64,000 bases of DNA from Actinomycetaceae bacterium (GTDB lineage: Bacteria > Actinomycetota > Actinomycetes > Actinomycetales > Actinomycetaceae): positions 232,026 to 296,025 of the forward strand of contig JAUNHH010000003.1 of NCBI GenBank assembly GCA_030524055.1. Direction: 5' to 3'. The notes below the pieces were generated by a model that was given only the letters and a program-made list of their open reading frames with translations, was not told the DNA's origin and did not search any database. This document shows, in pieces, positions 1 through 8,456 of the stretch (within the stretch, counting starts at the first letter, position 1; each line of letters starts with the position of its first letter). The position numbers and the translations under genes were made by a program.

Positions 1-339
1 CCGGCAGAAATGGCCGCCCAGGGGGCAACAGCCCAAGGCGGTGAGAACCCAGCAGGGGAAGATATTGACGCCCCAACGACGGCAGTCCCTTCCCTTGTGA
101 CCGGTAACGAGGCCGGGGCACAGGCAGAAAACCCGACTCCTCACACAAGTGACCTGCCACCAGAAAACCCGAACGCGGGCGCCGGTGACGGCCAAGGGGC
201 CGAAGAATCTGTTGAAACCCGAGCCGTGCCCCGGCCCGCGGCCGACCCCTACGCAGGACACGACTTTGGCGGCCGACATGACTGGGTCGATGCAGAAGAA
301 GAACCAGATGAGGACGCGTGGCAGTTAACTGGACGCTAA
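1..339 (+). CDS. 3' end of an unidentified gene (low-complexity acidic/Pro-Ala tail)
   Basis: The reading frame is open from the first base of the window and stops at 337-339, so this is the C-terminal part of a protein that starts outside it. What is visible is about 112 residues rich in Ala, Gly, Pro, Glu and Asp, ending in an acidic stretch and the residues DEDAWQLTGR. No domain is recognisable. The stop lies 48 bases before pgsA on the same strand. In related actinobacteria the gene upstream of pgsA is often the DNA translocase ftsK, so this could be its tail, but nothing in the visible residues proves it. An ATG at position 10 exists but is probably internal. Confidence 0.5.
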   Translation, partial: PAEMAAQGATAQGGENPAGEDIDAPTTAVPSLVTGNEAGAQAENPTPHTSDLPPENPNAGAGDGQGAEESVETRAVPRPAADPYAGHDFGGRHDWVDAEEEPDEDAWQLTGR

Positions 340-387
340 TCAGCGCCTGATCGGCCAATAATGACCATCAGCAGTTAGGATCAAGGT

Positions 388-1581
388 ATGTCGGACAATA
401 GTTCAGGGATCCAGGCCTCCCCACAGGTTTCCGCCGTCAATGTGCCCAATGCACTCACGGTATTGCGGCTGATTTTGGTGCCCGTCCTCTTATGGATGCT
501 CCTCCAAGACTCCGTTGCCATTAGCGGGTGGGCGGCGCTAGCCGTATTCCTTTTTGCCGCATTTACTGATGCCCTTGATGGTCATATTGCGCGCTCGCGG
601 AATCTCATTACGAATTTCGGCCGTATTGCTGATCCTATTGCTGATAAAGCGCTGACTCTGGGTGCCTTTATTATCTTCTCCTACCTGGGTCAATTACCCT
701 GGTATTTCACTATTGCGGTGGCCATCCGCGAATTGGGAGTCACGCTGCTACGCGCCATCCTTTTGCGTAGAGGTGTTGTCGTCTCGGCGAATTCTGGCGG
801 CAAACTCAAAACCGCTCTCCAGATGATTCTCATTACAGTCTTGATTATTCCCTGGGTGACATTTATGCCTGACGCCACTTTAGGGTTTATGGGAATCGGG
901 ATTTCTATCCTTGCGGGATTCACTTTAGGCGTGACCTTATGGACTGGTGGCGTCTACCTCTATGAGGCCCTGCGCGCTGGCAAAACCTCCGGCGACAGTG
1001 ATGCTGTGGCGCAGACATCAGCATCGCAGGACAGCGTGCCCGCTATGCCGCGTCGTGAAAGCGTTATGCCCACGGTCCTTCCCTCATCTGTTGACGAGGG
1101 CGGAGCCGAAACTGGCGCACACACTGCCACTCCTGAACCCGTCGCCACTTTTGAAAGCCGCGATGAGTATCAGGTGGAAACAACGCCAGCGGCTCCTCCC
1201 TCCGGGGCGCCAGCCAGCACGGACGTGCCTGCCGCAGTGCCGACGCCAATGGCTCCACCCCAGGGCATACCTGCGAGTACTGACATGCCTGGACCGCCTC
1301 AAGGGAAGAGGGCGCCTATTGCTGCTCCTCCCAGCGGCGCGCCAACCAGCACTCAGCCGCCTGTCGCGCATGGTGCGACTGGAGCGCCGCATGAGGACAC
1401 CGCTGACGGGGTGATTACGCGCGCGCCTGTGAGTGACAATGCGGCCCCGCCCTCGTCGAATGACCAGCCAGCGAAGCCGCAGGGGACAACCACGCGAATC
1501 CCGCGCCTGCCTTCGCCTGAAGAAAACCCAGATGAGCCCTATATGGTGGTCATCGACCCGCCTCTGCCCCCACGTCACTGA
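388..1581 (+). CDS. pgsA: CDP-diacylglycerol--glycerol-3-phosphate 3-phosphatidyltransferase with a long disordered C-terminal tail
   Basis: An integral membrane enzyme that makes phosphatidylglycerophosphate from CDP-diacylglycerol and glycerol-3-phosphate, the committed step to phosphatidylglycerol and cardiolipin. The CDP-alcohol phosphotransferase signature is intact: D64, G65, A68, R69, G78, D82 and D86 with the canonical spacing. Several hydrophobic helices fill residues 20-195. The enzyme core ends near residue 200, the usual family length. The remaining 200 residues are low-complexity, rich in Pro, Ala, Ser and Thr, with imperfect repeats around PPSGAPAST. The start is chosen for a TAGGA motif seven bases upstream. 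The neighbourhood pgsA-clgR is conserved in actinobacteria. The catalytic call is secure; the role of the tail is unknown. Confidence 0.93.
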   Translation: MSDNSSGIQASPQVSAVNVPNALTVLRLILVPVLLWMLLQDSVAISGWAALAVFLFAAFTDALDGHIARSRNLITNFGRIADPIADKALTLGAFIIFSYLGQLPWYFTIAVAIRELGVTLLRAILLRRGVVVSANSGGKLKTALQMILITVLIIPWVTFMPDATLGFMGIGISILAGFTLGVTLWTGGVYLYEALRAGKTSGDSDAVAQTSASQDSVPAMPRRESVMPTVLPSSVDEGGAETGAHTATPEPVATFESRDEYQVETTPAAPPSGAPASTDVPAAVPTPMAPPQGIPASTDMPGPPQGKRAPIAAPPSGAPTSTQPPVAHGATGAPHEDTADGVITRAPVSDNAAPPSSNDQPAKPQGTTTRIPRLPSPEENPDEPYMVVIDPPLPPRH

Positions 1582-1679
1582 GATTTTGGACACCTCAGCT
1601 GCGAAGTTCACAGCTTTTCCATTGGCTCAACTGGCGATCCTGGCGTGCATATGTGGGTGCAAAGACCTAAAGTCAAGTC

Positions 1680-1994
1680 ATGACGATTTTCCCCACCTCT
1701 CCGACGCTACTACGCACCGAAATCGGTGATGTCCTGCGTAACCTGCGTCAGAACCAGGGGCGCACTTTGCGTGAGGTATCCTCGGAAGCTCAAGTTTCCC
1801 TTGGCTACCTTTCTGAGGTCGAGCGCGGACAGAAAGAAGCATCTTCTGAACTGCTCGAAGCTATTTGTGGCGCCCTTGGAGTGCCCCTGTGGTTTGTTCT
1901 CCGTGAAGTTTCTGATCGTATGGCCGAAGCTGATGGTTCGATTGTGGCCTCCTCCGCCCAGATTGCCCCAATGCCTGTAGCCCTCATTTCCTGA
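1680..1994 (+). CDS. clgR: XRE-family transcriptional regulator, ClgR type
   Basis: A small DNA-binding protein of 104 residues with one Cro/C1-type helix-turn-helix (about residues 11-65, including [18 protein letters not shown]). In mycobacteria, corynebacteria and streptomycetes ClgR activates clp protease and other stress genes, and is itself degraded by Clp. The length, the HTH sequence and the position just after pgsA and just before the DUF3046 gene all match the clgR locus. The C-terminus ends in ALIS, a hydrophobic end that could serve as a Clp degron, but this is inference. The stop is followed after three bases by the next gene, so the two are probably co-transcribed. I could not identify a ClgR operator in the 98 bases upstream. 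Confidence 0.85.
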   Translation: MTIFPTSPTLLRTEIGDVLRNLRQNQGRTLREVSSEAQVSLGYLSEVERGQKEASSELLEAICGALGVPLWFVLREVSDRMAEADGSIVASSAQIAPMPVALIS

Positions 1995-1997
1995 GCG

Positions 1998-2234
1998 GTG
2001 AAACGATCAGAATTCTGGGCTGCCGTTGACGAAGTGTATGGATCGGCACTGGGCCGGTCCTACACCAGCGATCTTTATCTTGTGACATTAGGGTCCACTG
2101 CCTGCGACGCATTAGACGCGGGCGTGGACCCTAATCTCATCTGGGATGCCCTTGTGACAGAGACAGGAATGGGTGAGCAAGCCCGGTGGATACACCGGAT
2201 CGACCCGAAAGAGCGCGCGCGGCGCAGAAGATAA
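1998..2234 (+). CDS. DUF3046 domain protein
   Basis: A 78-residue protein starting at GTG. It begins MKRSEFWAAVDEVYG and contains a segment GVDPNLIWDALVTETG before a basic end (RARRRR). This matches the actinobacterial DUF3046 family, normally encoded between clgR and recA. The biochemical function is not known. It is coupled to clgR, with three bases between the stop of one and the start of the other. In this genome the next gene downstream is not recA but a convergent MFS exporter, so the usual neighbourhood is interrupted. The assignment rests on length, sequence flavour and synteny. Confidence 0.82.
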   Translation: MKRSEFWAAVDEVYGSALGRSYTSDLYLVTLGSTACDALDAGVDPNLIWDALVTETGMGEQARWIHRIDPKERARRRR

Positions 2235-2278
2235 AGCGGTGGCCTGGGCGCGTCGCCTGTTAGAGGTAGTGGCTCCGG

Positions 2279-3460
2279 TTATTGCCGGCGAGCCAGTAGT
2301 GTATTGATTGCCAGGCATACCCCGAAAAATCCAGCAACGCTGAGATACGCTGCGGCCACGGACAATTCAATGACGAATCCAATGACGGGCAATACCGCTG
2401 CCGTTGTTACGCCAATCACTGCTTGACGTAGGGCGCCGACTTTTCCAATGACACTGTCCTTAACATTGCTCTGGAGAAAACTGACCTGTTGACTCGAAGA
2501 CAGGGCCATACCAGCCCCAAGAATTACCGAGCCAAGGCAGGCAAAAAACGGTGCAGGAATGTGTGGGGCGAGGGTGGCGGCCAAGGTAGCCAGGCCGAGA
2601 ATCTGAATCGCATAGCCAAGTGAAATACTCCTGCGCAGCGATGTGGTGCGGGTAAGTGCCTTTTTCCCAATAAAGGTGACCAGCAGTGCTCCGCCAGCAA
2701 AAAGCGCATCCAGAATCCCCAACCAGAAGGGGGAGGTGAAAACCTGAGCGACGAGCGGCGCCAGGGCCACAGTAAACGCTGAAATCGTGACAAAGTCGGC
2801 GCCCACTAAAAGGAGAGCGAAAACCTTCGGCCACTGGGCGAAATCGCGGAGAATATCGCGCCAGCGGGCCTGGGAATTCTCCGAGGGCGGGGTGTGGGAA
2901 CGAATACGTGACTTCGCTACCCATAATGAGGCCGCAGCGAGGGCAAAAGCCACGCTAGCGATTCCAAACGCCACTAACTCTCCCGCATAGGCGAGGGCGG
3001 CGGCACCTATTGCGCCACCAATAATTTGTCCTCCTTGAACGGAAACTGTCCAGCGGAGATTATAGAGAGGTAACTCTATGGGGCTGACTGTGCGTGGCCC
3101 GGCAGCAAAAATCCCTGCCCGATAAAAGGGGCGAAGAATATTCATAGCAATACCCAAGGCCAAGCCAGCCAAAGGAAAATGGTGGGGAGCAGCAATATAG
3201 GCCGCCACGGAGACTGCGGCAAGAAAAGACGCCCACATACACAGCAGCGCGCTATTTATCCGGTCGGAAAGAGTGCCAGCAATGGCTGCGAGAAGAATCG
3301 GCCCAATATATTCGATAGTAACAACCGCAGTAAAGACAGCAACAGAGCCTGTGCTATGGAAAAGGGATTGACCCAAAACAATGGTGTAACAGCCGGAGGC
3401 GAAGTTAAAAAGGCCAGAGCCAAGGAGAAGTGGGGCTCCTGGTAAAGATATGCGCGCCAT
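2279..3460 (-). CDS. MFS transporter (putative exporter)
   Basis: A 393-residue polytopic membrane protein with ten to twelve hydrophobic helices and the layout of the major facilitator superfamily, EntS/macrolide-efflux-like branch. A cytoplasmic loop with GTLSDRINSA lies between early helices, as in the MFS A-motif region. The substrate cannot be deduced. It lies 25 bases downstream of a TetR-family gene on the same strand, which suggests a TetR-controlled drug or metabolite exporter. The short gap holds one copy of the dispersed motif ACGAGGGCGGGGC. The pair is inserted between DUF3046 and recA, which are close neighbours in many actinobacteria, a sign of local acquisition. Confidence 0.82.
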   Translation of the reverse strand: MARISLPGAPLLLGSGLFNFASGCYTIVLGQSLFHSTGSVAVFTAVVTIEYIGPILLAAIAGTLSDRINSALLCMWASFLAAVSVAAYIAAPHHFPLAGLALGIAMNILRPFYRAGIFAAGPRTVSPIELPLYNLRWTVSVQGGQIIGGAIGAAALAYAGELVAFGIASVAFALAAASLWVAKSRIRSHTPPSENSQARWRDILRDFAQWPKVFALLLVGADFVTISAFTVALAPLVAQVFTSPFWLGILDALFAGGALLVTFIGKKALTRTTSLRRSISLGYAIQILGLATLAATLAPHIPAPFFACLGSVILGAGMALSSSQQVSFLQSNVKDSVIGKVGALRQAVIGVTTAAVLPVIGFVIELSVAAAYLSVAGFFGVCLAINTLLARRQ

Positions 3461-3485
3461 TGGGTTATTCGTGCCCCGCCCTCGT

Positions 3486-4121
3486 TTATTTTTCGGACAG
3501 AAGCGAATCGATATGGGCTAGCCCCGCGTCTGCCATTGCGGCAACCACGCCATCTAACCATTCTGGCATTGGCGGCTGATCTGCCCCAATATAGGGGCGA
3601 ACTAAACCATAAGGGAATTGCTGGATAATGACCGCCACATAATCGATAGCGTGTGCAGATCCAAATCGTTTTTCCGTCACCTCTGCGATCACTGAAAAAA
3701 CGTCGTCATTGAGGGTCTCAATAGTGCGTCGTAGATCCTTTGGGCATTGCGCGAAGTCTGGATCCTCATGGTTGATTTTCACCACTAGATCCTCGTGATG
3801 GAAAAGGGTTAATGCGCGTGCTTCATAAGGATTTTCTCGGCAATAACGCGGAATAGATTGTGCCGCTGCAATAAGGGCTCGATGAGGGTCGGTAAAGGAA
3901 TGGAGTGCGCGAAGAAACTCCGTCTGAAAACGCTGAATACTACGCACCCATAAGGCCGCTAATAACACCTCGCGAGTAGGAAAACGGTAATAGAGAGAGG
4001 CGGGTCGAGCCTGCGCGATCTCCACCACCTGCGCAACGGTGGTCTGCGTGCCGCTGTGGGCCACCGCTTGCAATGCGGCGTCAAGTAAGGACTCTTCGCT
4101 GAACTTTGGAGGCCGGCCCAT
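3486..4121 (-). CDS. TetR/AcrR-family transcriptional regulator
   Basis: A 211-residue regulator when started at the ATG giving MGRPPKFSEESLLDAAL, the classic beginning of this family. The N-terminal helix-turn-helix runs through TTVAQVVEIAQARPASLYYRFPTREVLLAAL (residues about 22-56). The rest is helical and would bind the inducing ligand. The frame extends 30 codons further upstream (to 4211), but that part would run across the divergent gene and is not TetR-like, so I reject it. It precedes the MFS gene on the same strand and is divergent from a small membrane protein gene with 40 bases between starts, so its operator is probably there. I see no clear palindrome in that gap. Confidence 0.85.
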   Translation of the reverse strand: MGRPPKFSEESLLDAALQAVAHSGTQTTVAQVVEIAQARPASLYYRFPTREVLLAALWVRSIQRFQTEFLRALHSFTDPHRALIAAAQSIPRYCRENPYEARALTLFHHEDLVVKINHEDPDFAQCPKDLRRTIETLNDDVFSVIAEVTEKRFGSAHAIDYVAVIIQQFPYGLVRPYIGADQPPMPEWLDGVVAAMADAGLAHIDSLLSEK

Positions 4122-4161
4122 AAGGGGAGCGTAGCAGGGTGGCGTATGGTAGTTTTTGAGC

Positions 4162-4533
4162 ATGGAATCAAAAACGCCCTGGGTTGGCTGGTCGCTCATC
4201 GCCATCGGCATTCTTCATAACGCTGTTGGGGTAGTTATGGGGTGGCCCATTCTGTTGGAGGGGCTAGCTGCAGGAGGTATTAATGTCTGGGAGGAAACCC
4301 CTTGGCGCTCCTTTATCTACTGGTTTTTGATCTGCGGCTTTGCTCTGATGTTAATGGGCGGGGCGGTGGTGCCAAATGAAAGGCGAGGGGAGGTGGCGTC
4401 TTGGGGATGGATTAGCGGATTGGGTCTACTCGCTATTGGTGGAGTGGTGACTATGCCTATTTCCGGATTCTGGACCCTGCTGATTCCTCTGGGGATTTCC
4501 GTAGTACGGCGGGTGCGCGCTGAGCGTGAGTGA
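4162..4533 (+). CDS. small four-helix membrane protein (DUF6463-like)
   Basis: A 123-residue hydrophobic protein with four predicted membrane helices (about residues 9-25, 49-69, 80-101 and 104-117). It resembles DUF6463-type small membrane proteins that are often found next to TetR regulators; the function is unknown. The start is taken at the ATG giving MESKTPWVGW; a TTG two codons earlier is possible. It is divergent from the TetR gene with 40 bases between starts, so it is a likely second target of that repressor. Its stop lies about 250 bases before recA. Confidence 0.6.
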   Translation: MESKTPWVGWSLIAIGILHNAVGVVMGWPILLEGLAAGGINVWEETPWRSFIYWFLICGFALMLMGGAVVPNERRGEVASWGWISGLGLLAIGGVVTMPISGFWTLLIPLGISVVRRVRAERE

Positions 4534-4588
4534 GGGTTGACTGTTATCCACAGCGCAAATGGCGTCATTGGGGGCGTGTCACTGGCGA

Positions 4589-4604
4589 TCGAACACATGT
4601 TCGT
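4589..4604. promoter_or_regulatory. LexA (SOS) box upstream of recA
   Basis: The 16 bases TCGAACACATGTTCGT match the actinobacterial and Bacillus-type LexA consensus TCGAACRNNYGTTYGA at 15 of 16 positions and form an interrupted palindrome. A TATATT-like hexamer begins just downstream (about 4606), so LexA bound here would block RNA polymerase. The box lies about 175 bases before the recA start. It should control recA, recX and probably the HEAT genes that overlap recX. Confidence 0.9.
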
Positions 4605-4698
4605 CTATATTCACATTCGGATGACAACGCTACCCCCCAAATTCACAGGTGGAGATGGGGAGTAACGCAAATGTGGGTGGTCGCGCATATCGTCATTT

Positions 4699-4757
4699 GT
4701 GTCCCCCGGAGAGGGGAGACACCTCACGACCAGATGAGCAACCGGGCCGGAGAGGCC
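4699..4757 (+). promoter_or_regulatory. recA 5' leader with two hairpins sharing CCGGAGAGG
   Basis: Two stem-loops lie in the recA leader. The first pairs GTGTCCCC with GGGGAGACAC (one bulged A). The second pairs GGGCC with GGCCC. Both loops read GGAGA and both cores read CCGGAGAGG. The likely recA ribosome-binding site just downstream is also GGGAGA. The repetition suggests a structured leader. Whether it regulates translation is inference. Confidence 0.5.
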
Positions 4758-4779
4758 CACAACCCGATGGGAGAACACC

Positions 4780-5979
4780 ATGGCAGCACGGAAAAGCGCA
4801 ACCAGCGCTGGCGCACAAACTGATCGCCACAAGGCTCTTGAAGTAGCCCTGGCCCAAATCGATAAGCAATTCGGTAAGGGCTCGGTCATGCGCCTGGGTG
4901 ACGATAATCGTCCCCCTGTACAGGTCATCCCCACCGGGTCTTTAGCTCTGGACGTGGCCTTAGGAATTGGCGGCCTGCCCCGTGGCCGCGTTATTGAAAT
5001 CTACGGCCCAGAATCTTCCGGTAAAACCACTGTCGCCCTCCACGCTGTGGCCAATGCCCAAAAGGCCGGCGGAAATGCGGCCTTTATTGACGCCGAACAC
5101 GCTCTCGATCCGGTGTATGCCCGGGCACTGGGTGTGGACACTGACGCCCTTCTCGTATCCCAGCCTGATACTGGCGAACAGGCCCTCGAAATTGCTGACA
5201 TGCTGATTCGCTCGGGTGGCATTGACATTATTGTCATTGACTCCGTGGCAGCCCTGGTCCCTAAAGCTGAAATTGAAGGCGAAATGGGGGACTCCCACGT
5301 TGGTTTGCAGGCCCGCCTCATGAGTCAAGCCCTGCGGAAAATTACCGGTGCCCTATCGGCTACCGGCACCACCGCTATTTTCATTAACCAGCTGCGTGAA
5401 AAGATCGGCGTATTCTTTGGCTCCCCGGAAACCACTACCGGCGGTAAAGCCCTGAAGTTCTACGCATCTGTGCGTATTGACGTGCGGCGCATTGAAACCC
5501 TCAAAGAAGCAGGCGCCCCTGTAGGCAACCGGACCCGCGCCAAAGTTGTGAAGAATAAAATGGCCCCGCCCTTTAAGCAGGCCGAATTCGACATTGTCTA
5601 CGGCAAGGGAATTTCCCGCGAAGGCTCCATTATTGATATGGGCGTCGAAGCAGGAATTATCCGCAAATCCGGGTCCTGGTTTACCTATGGAGATGACCAA
5701 CTCGGGCAGGGTAAAGAAAATGTCCGCCAATTCCTGGTGGATAACCCTGAACTTGCCCAGGAAATCGAGAATAAGATTCTCGCTGAACTGGGCGTGGGCG
5801 ATGGCGCTGAAGAGCCCGCTCCTGAAGAACCCGCACTCAAAGTTGTCTCCTCTAAAGACGCTCCCGCTAAAGAATCTGCCGCAAAGGACAGTCCTGCGAA
5901 AGAACCTGCCGCTAAATCTGGCGGCCGTGGGTCGAAGTCGCGTCCTGCAGTAGATCCTTCAGAAGACGCTGGTTTCTGA
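4780..5979 (+). CDS. recA: recombinase RecA
   Basis: The DNA strand-exchange ATPase; on single-stranded DNA it forms a filament that promotes homologous recombination and LexA self-cleavage. The core is complete: Walker A GPESSGKT at residues 76-83, a Walker B segment [12 protein letters not shown], and the L2 region [14 protein letters not shown]. The 399-residue length exceeds the family's usual 345-360 because of a C-terminal tail of about 50 residues with repeated Pro-Ala-Lys-Glu units ending [18 protein letters not shown]. The start is supported by GGGAGA upstream and a family-typical N-terminus. recX follows after 12 bases. Transcription is under the LexA box at 4589-4604. Confidence 0.98.
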   Translation: MAARKSATSAGAQTDRHKALEVALAQIDKQFGKGSVMRLGDDNRPPVQVIPTGSLALDVALGIGGLPRGRVIEIYGPESSGKTTVALHAVANAQKAGGNAAFIDAEHALDPVYARALGVDTDALLVSQPDTGEQALEIADMLIRSGGIDIIVIDSVAALVPKAEIEGEMGDSHVGLQARLMSQALRKITGALSATGTTAIFINQLREKIGVFFGSPETTTGGKALKFYASVRIDVRRIETLKEAGAPVGNRTRAKVVKNKMAPPFKQAEFDIVYGKGISREGSIIDMGVEAGIIRKSGSWFTYGDDQLGQGKENVRQFLVDNPELAQEIENKILAELGVGDGAEEPAPEEPALKVVSSKDAPAKESAAKDSPAKEPAAKSGGRGSKSRPAVDPSEDAGF

Positions 5980-5991
5980 TCGGAGTTTCTC

Positions 5992-6588
5992 ATGGTCGAT
6001 TATCGCGACCCTGATGACAATCCTGATCTGCCGAGGAAAGGCCGCTCCTCCCCGGGGGAGCGGCTTGCCCGCATGAGGGAACGTAACGCCGCCTTGAGCG
6101 GTGTTGAAGCAATAGAAGCAGCACGGGAAGTCGCCTTGCGGCAATTGGATGCGCGTTCCCGTTCGCGAGCCCAACTGCATACGGCAATCACCTCCCGAGG
6201 ATTTTCTAGCGACATTGCCGATGAGGTTCTCGAACGCCTGGCACGGGTGGGCCTGGTTGATGACGCGGCCTACGCCGGCGCACTAGTGCGCGACCGTTTT
6301 CGTGGCAGCGGCAAAGTGGGCCGTGCCCTTTTAGAAGACCTTCGCCGCCGCGGTATTGGTGAAGAGGATATTCGCACCGCCATGGACTCTATTGACCCTG
6401 AAGACGAAGTCCAGCGGGCCCGCGAATTAGTGGAATCAAAACGGCGTGCTATGGCAGGTGTGCCGCGCGATGTTGCCTGGCGGCGTTTAAGTGGCGCTCT
6501 GGCCAGAAAAGGCTACTCTTCAGGTGTAGCCATGCGCGTTATTCGTGACGCTCTTGAGGAGTGGGACAATGACAACACTGGAGACTAA
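5992..6588 (+). CDS. recX: regulatory protein RecX
   Basis: A modulator that binds inside the RecA filament and limits its extension and activity. The 198-residue protein has the three-helix repeats of the family (ALRQLDARSRSRAQLHTAI, a middle unit around GLVDDAAYAGALVRDRF, and a last unit around WRRLSGALARKGYS). The N-terminal 40 residues are basic and less conserved. It follows recA after 12 bases, the typical actinobacterial recA-recX operon. Its last 20 bases overlap the start of the first HEAT-like gene, so translation of the two is probably coupled. Confidence 0.93.
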   Translation: MVDYRDPDDNPDLPRKGRSSPGERLARMRERNAALSGVEAIEAAREVALRQLDARSRSRAQLHTAITSRGFSSDIADEVLERLARVGLVDDAAYAGALVRDRFRGSGKVGRALLEDLRRRGIGEEDIRTAMDSIDPEDEVQRARELVESKRRAMAGVPRDVAWRRLSGALARKGYSSGVAMRVIRDALEEWDNDNTGD

Positions 6589-8437
6589 ATACGAGTCGAT
6601 TGACTGGGCGTCGCTAGAACATGCCTATGGCCCCGCAGATGATCTTCCGCCTATTTTGATGGATCTGATGGATCCGGAAAAAGCAGAAGCCGCGATTGAC
6701 CAATTGTGGATGGGGCCTTTCCATCAGGAAACGCTCTATACCTCTACAGGACCCGCTATGGCGATTGCGGCGCTGTTCTTGGCGCATGGGAAATGCCCAG
6801 CGCCGGAAAAACTTGGCGAACTTCTGGTCGCTTTTGCTGATACCACTGACATCTATAGCCCCTACGCCAACGACCCTGATGATGAGCTCCGCACCATTGT
6901 GACCTCCTGCCTGGAAGCAGTGGCTGATAGCGCCGAGTTTCTTCTGCCGTGTGTTTCTGGGGACGGTCCGGTAGCGTGGACAGCTGTTGCTTTACAGAAA
7001 TACCACCCACGTAAGGAGAAAGAAGCAATCCCAGCGCTAATTCAGCGCTTCCAAGTGGGGGATGATGACATTGCTGCGTTATGCGGGTGGACACTTGGCT
7101 CTTCTGGGGTGACTCTACTTTCCGGGGTTCCCTCAGGTAGTCAGCGCGAAGCGATCTACCTTCTGGGGAGTGCTTTTAGTGGGCACTACCCGGCAGGAAA
7201 GGCCGCTGATCTGGCACACAACTTCGAGAATTGGGCACCCCTCTTAGCAAAAATCGCTGGCGGGGAACAGGAATTAGGGTCGTGGCTTGCTCGGGCTAAT
7301 CCTGAAGCTGCCACCTATTTTCTTGAGGCGGCGCCTCCTAGTGATCGTGAGGTCCTGCGCGGCCTGACCCACGTGGCGCGTACTTCCAGGCGGTGGGGCC
7401 CACTCGCAGCCGAGGCTGTGGTGGCGCATGTGATGAATCCGCAGTGCTCTATTGACCCGGCTGATCTCATCCTCAACCTGCGTCAGCTAGCTCCTGATGA
7501 GAGCGTTCGGGAGGCACTGATTGTTGCTGCGGGGCGCTGCGAGACTTCGGGCCCGTGGGGCGCGACGCGCGCGGATTTGCGTGCAGATGTGGTGATGTCC
7601 CTTGTGGAAGCAGGGGATCCTCGGTGGGAGGACGTCCTTGAGAAATTTATTCGGGGAACCCACCCACATAAGTCCTACACGGCCGATACCAGCGTCTATT
7701 CAGCTACCTCCTTCCATTGGCTCTTCCATCAAGCAAATCCTCAGCCAAGTCGGCGGGTAGTGGCAGCAGTTGTTGATGCCATTAGAGCCGGTGATGACAA
7801 AGTCCGTGAACTGCTATCACTGATCTCCGAGTGGCCGCGTGATATCTGTATTGACGTTATTCCACTTGCCCGGCAGCGTCTTCCAGAGGACCTTTTTCTA
7901 TTGGCAGCGTTGGCCCGTTGGGACGATAAGGAAGGCCTGCCACTGATCGAAGAGAAACTCAAAGGCGTCGAGCTCAACGAATCTCAGCAACTAGCACTAA
8001 GTGTGCTACGTGGTGAAACTGATCCGATTGAGTTAGATATCCGTCGAAAGAATGCCTCCGGCCTCAGCGACATCAATGAATTGTATACCACTGTTTTTAG
8101 CGAGAAAGACTGGGGAAACCTGCCAAGGTGGGAGGTACGCTCGCTGGTGACGTCTGCTGCCGAATACGTTGACCTGACGGGGCAGTGGCCCGGGAGAATT
8201 GACTACTTCATTGACCTGGTTCTTTTAGGGTGCACGCACGGTTATCCGTTGGAGTCGATTGCACTGGCCGAAAAGGCTCCCGTCCTCGCCCCTGAAATTC
8301 AACGGGAGGTTGCGGGCCTTTTGCGCGAGGAAATCGCTAAGGATCGGCGATTGCCGTCAATTGGTTTTGCTGCGGTTGATGACGAGATTTTCCTGTCCCG
8401 TGCCCGCGTCCTTCTTGCCCAGCTAGAAAACAATTAA
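6569..8437 (+). CDS. HEAT-repeat-like protein, tandem copy 1
   Basis: A 622-residue soluble, mostly helical protein. The N-terminus (YESIDWASLEHAYGPADDLP, then a segment containing LYTSTGPAMAIAALFL) resembles an actinobacterial family annotated as HEAT-repeat or PBS-lyase-type proteins. The rest looks like helical hairpin repeats with many Asp-Pro turns. No catalytic motif, signal peptide or membrane helix is evident and the function is unknown. The start is set at the ATG that aligns with copies 2 and 3 and has GAGGAG upstream; it overlaps recX by 20 bases, placing it in the recA operon. The last 48 residues are identical to the other two copies. HEAT folds include DNA glycosylases AlkC/AlkD, so a repair role is possible but unproven. 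Confidence 0.75.
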   Translation: MTTLETKYESIDWASLEHAYGPADDLPPILMDLMDPEKAEAAIDQLWMGPFHQETLYTSTGPAMAIAALFLAHGKCPAPEKLGELLVAFADTTDIYSPYANDPDDELRTIVTSCLEAVADSAEFLLPCVSGDGPVAWTAVALQKYHPRKEKEAIPALIQRFQVGDDDIAALCGWTLGSSGVTLLSGVPSGSQREAIYLLGSAFSGHYPAGKAADLAHNFENWAPLLAKIAGGEQELGSWLARANPEAATYFLEAAPPSDREVLRGLTHVARTSRRWGPLAAEAVVAHVMNPQCSIDPADLILNLRQLAPDESVREALIVAAGRCETSGPWGATRADLRADVVMSLVEAGDPRWEDVLEKFIRGTHPHKSYTADTSVYSATSFHWLFHQANPQPSRRVVAAVVDAIRAGDDKVRELLSLISEWPRDICIDVIPLARQRLPEDLFLLAALARWDDKEGLPLIEEKLKGVELNESQQLALSVLRGETDPIELDIRRKNASGLSDINELYTTVFSEKDWGNLPRWEVRSLVTSAAEYVDLTGQWPGRIDYFIDLVLLGCTHGYPLESIALAEKAPVLAPEIQREVAGLLREEIAKDRRLPSIGFAAVDDEIFLSRARVLLAQLENN

Positions 8438-8456
8438 CGAGGGCGGGATGAGGCTG

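Noticed and set aside
1..339. Firm naming of the first gene as ftsK
   Set aside because: Only a low-complexity tail is visible; synteny alone is not enough.
1084..1611. Long antisense frame opposite the pgsA tail
   Set aside because: It mirrors the low-complexity GC-rich tail, has an Arg-rich composition and no ribosome-binding site; a shadow of pgsA.
4122..4211. Upstream extension of the TetR gene
   Set aside because: The extra 30 residues lack TetR character and run through the divergent gene's start; the MGRPPKFSEES start is standard.
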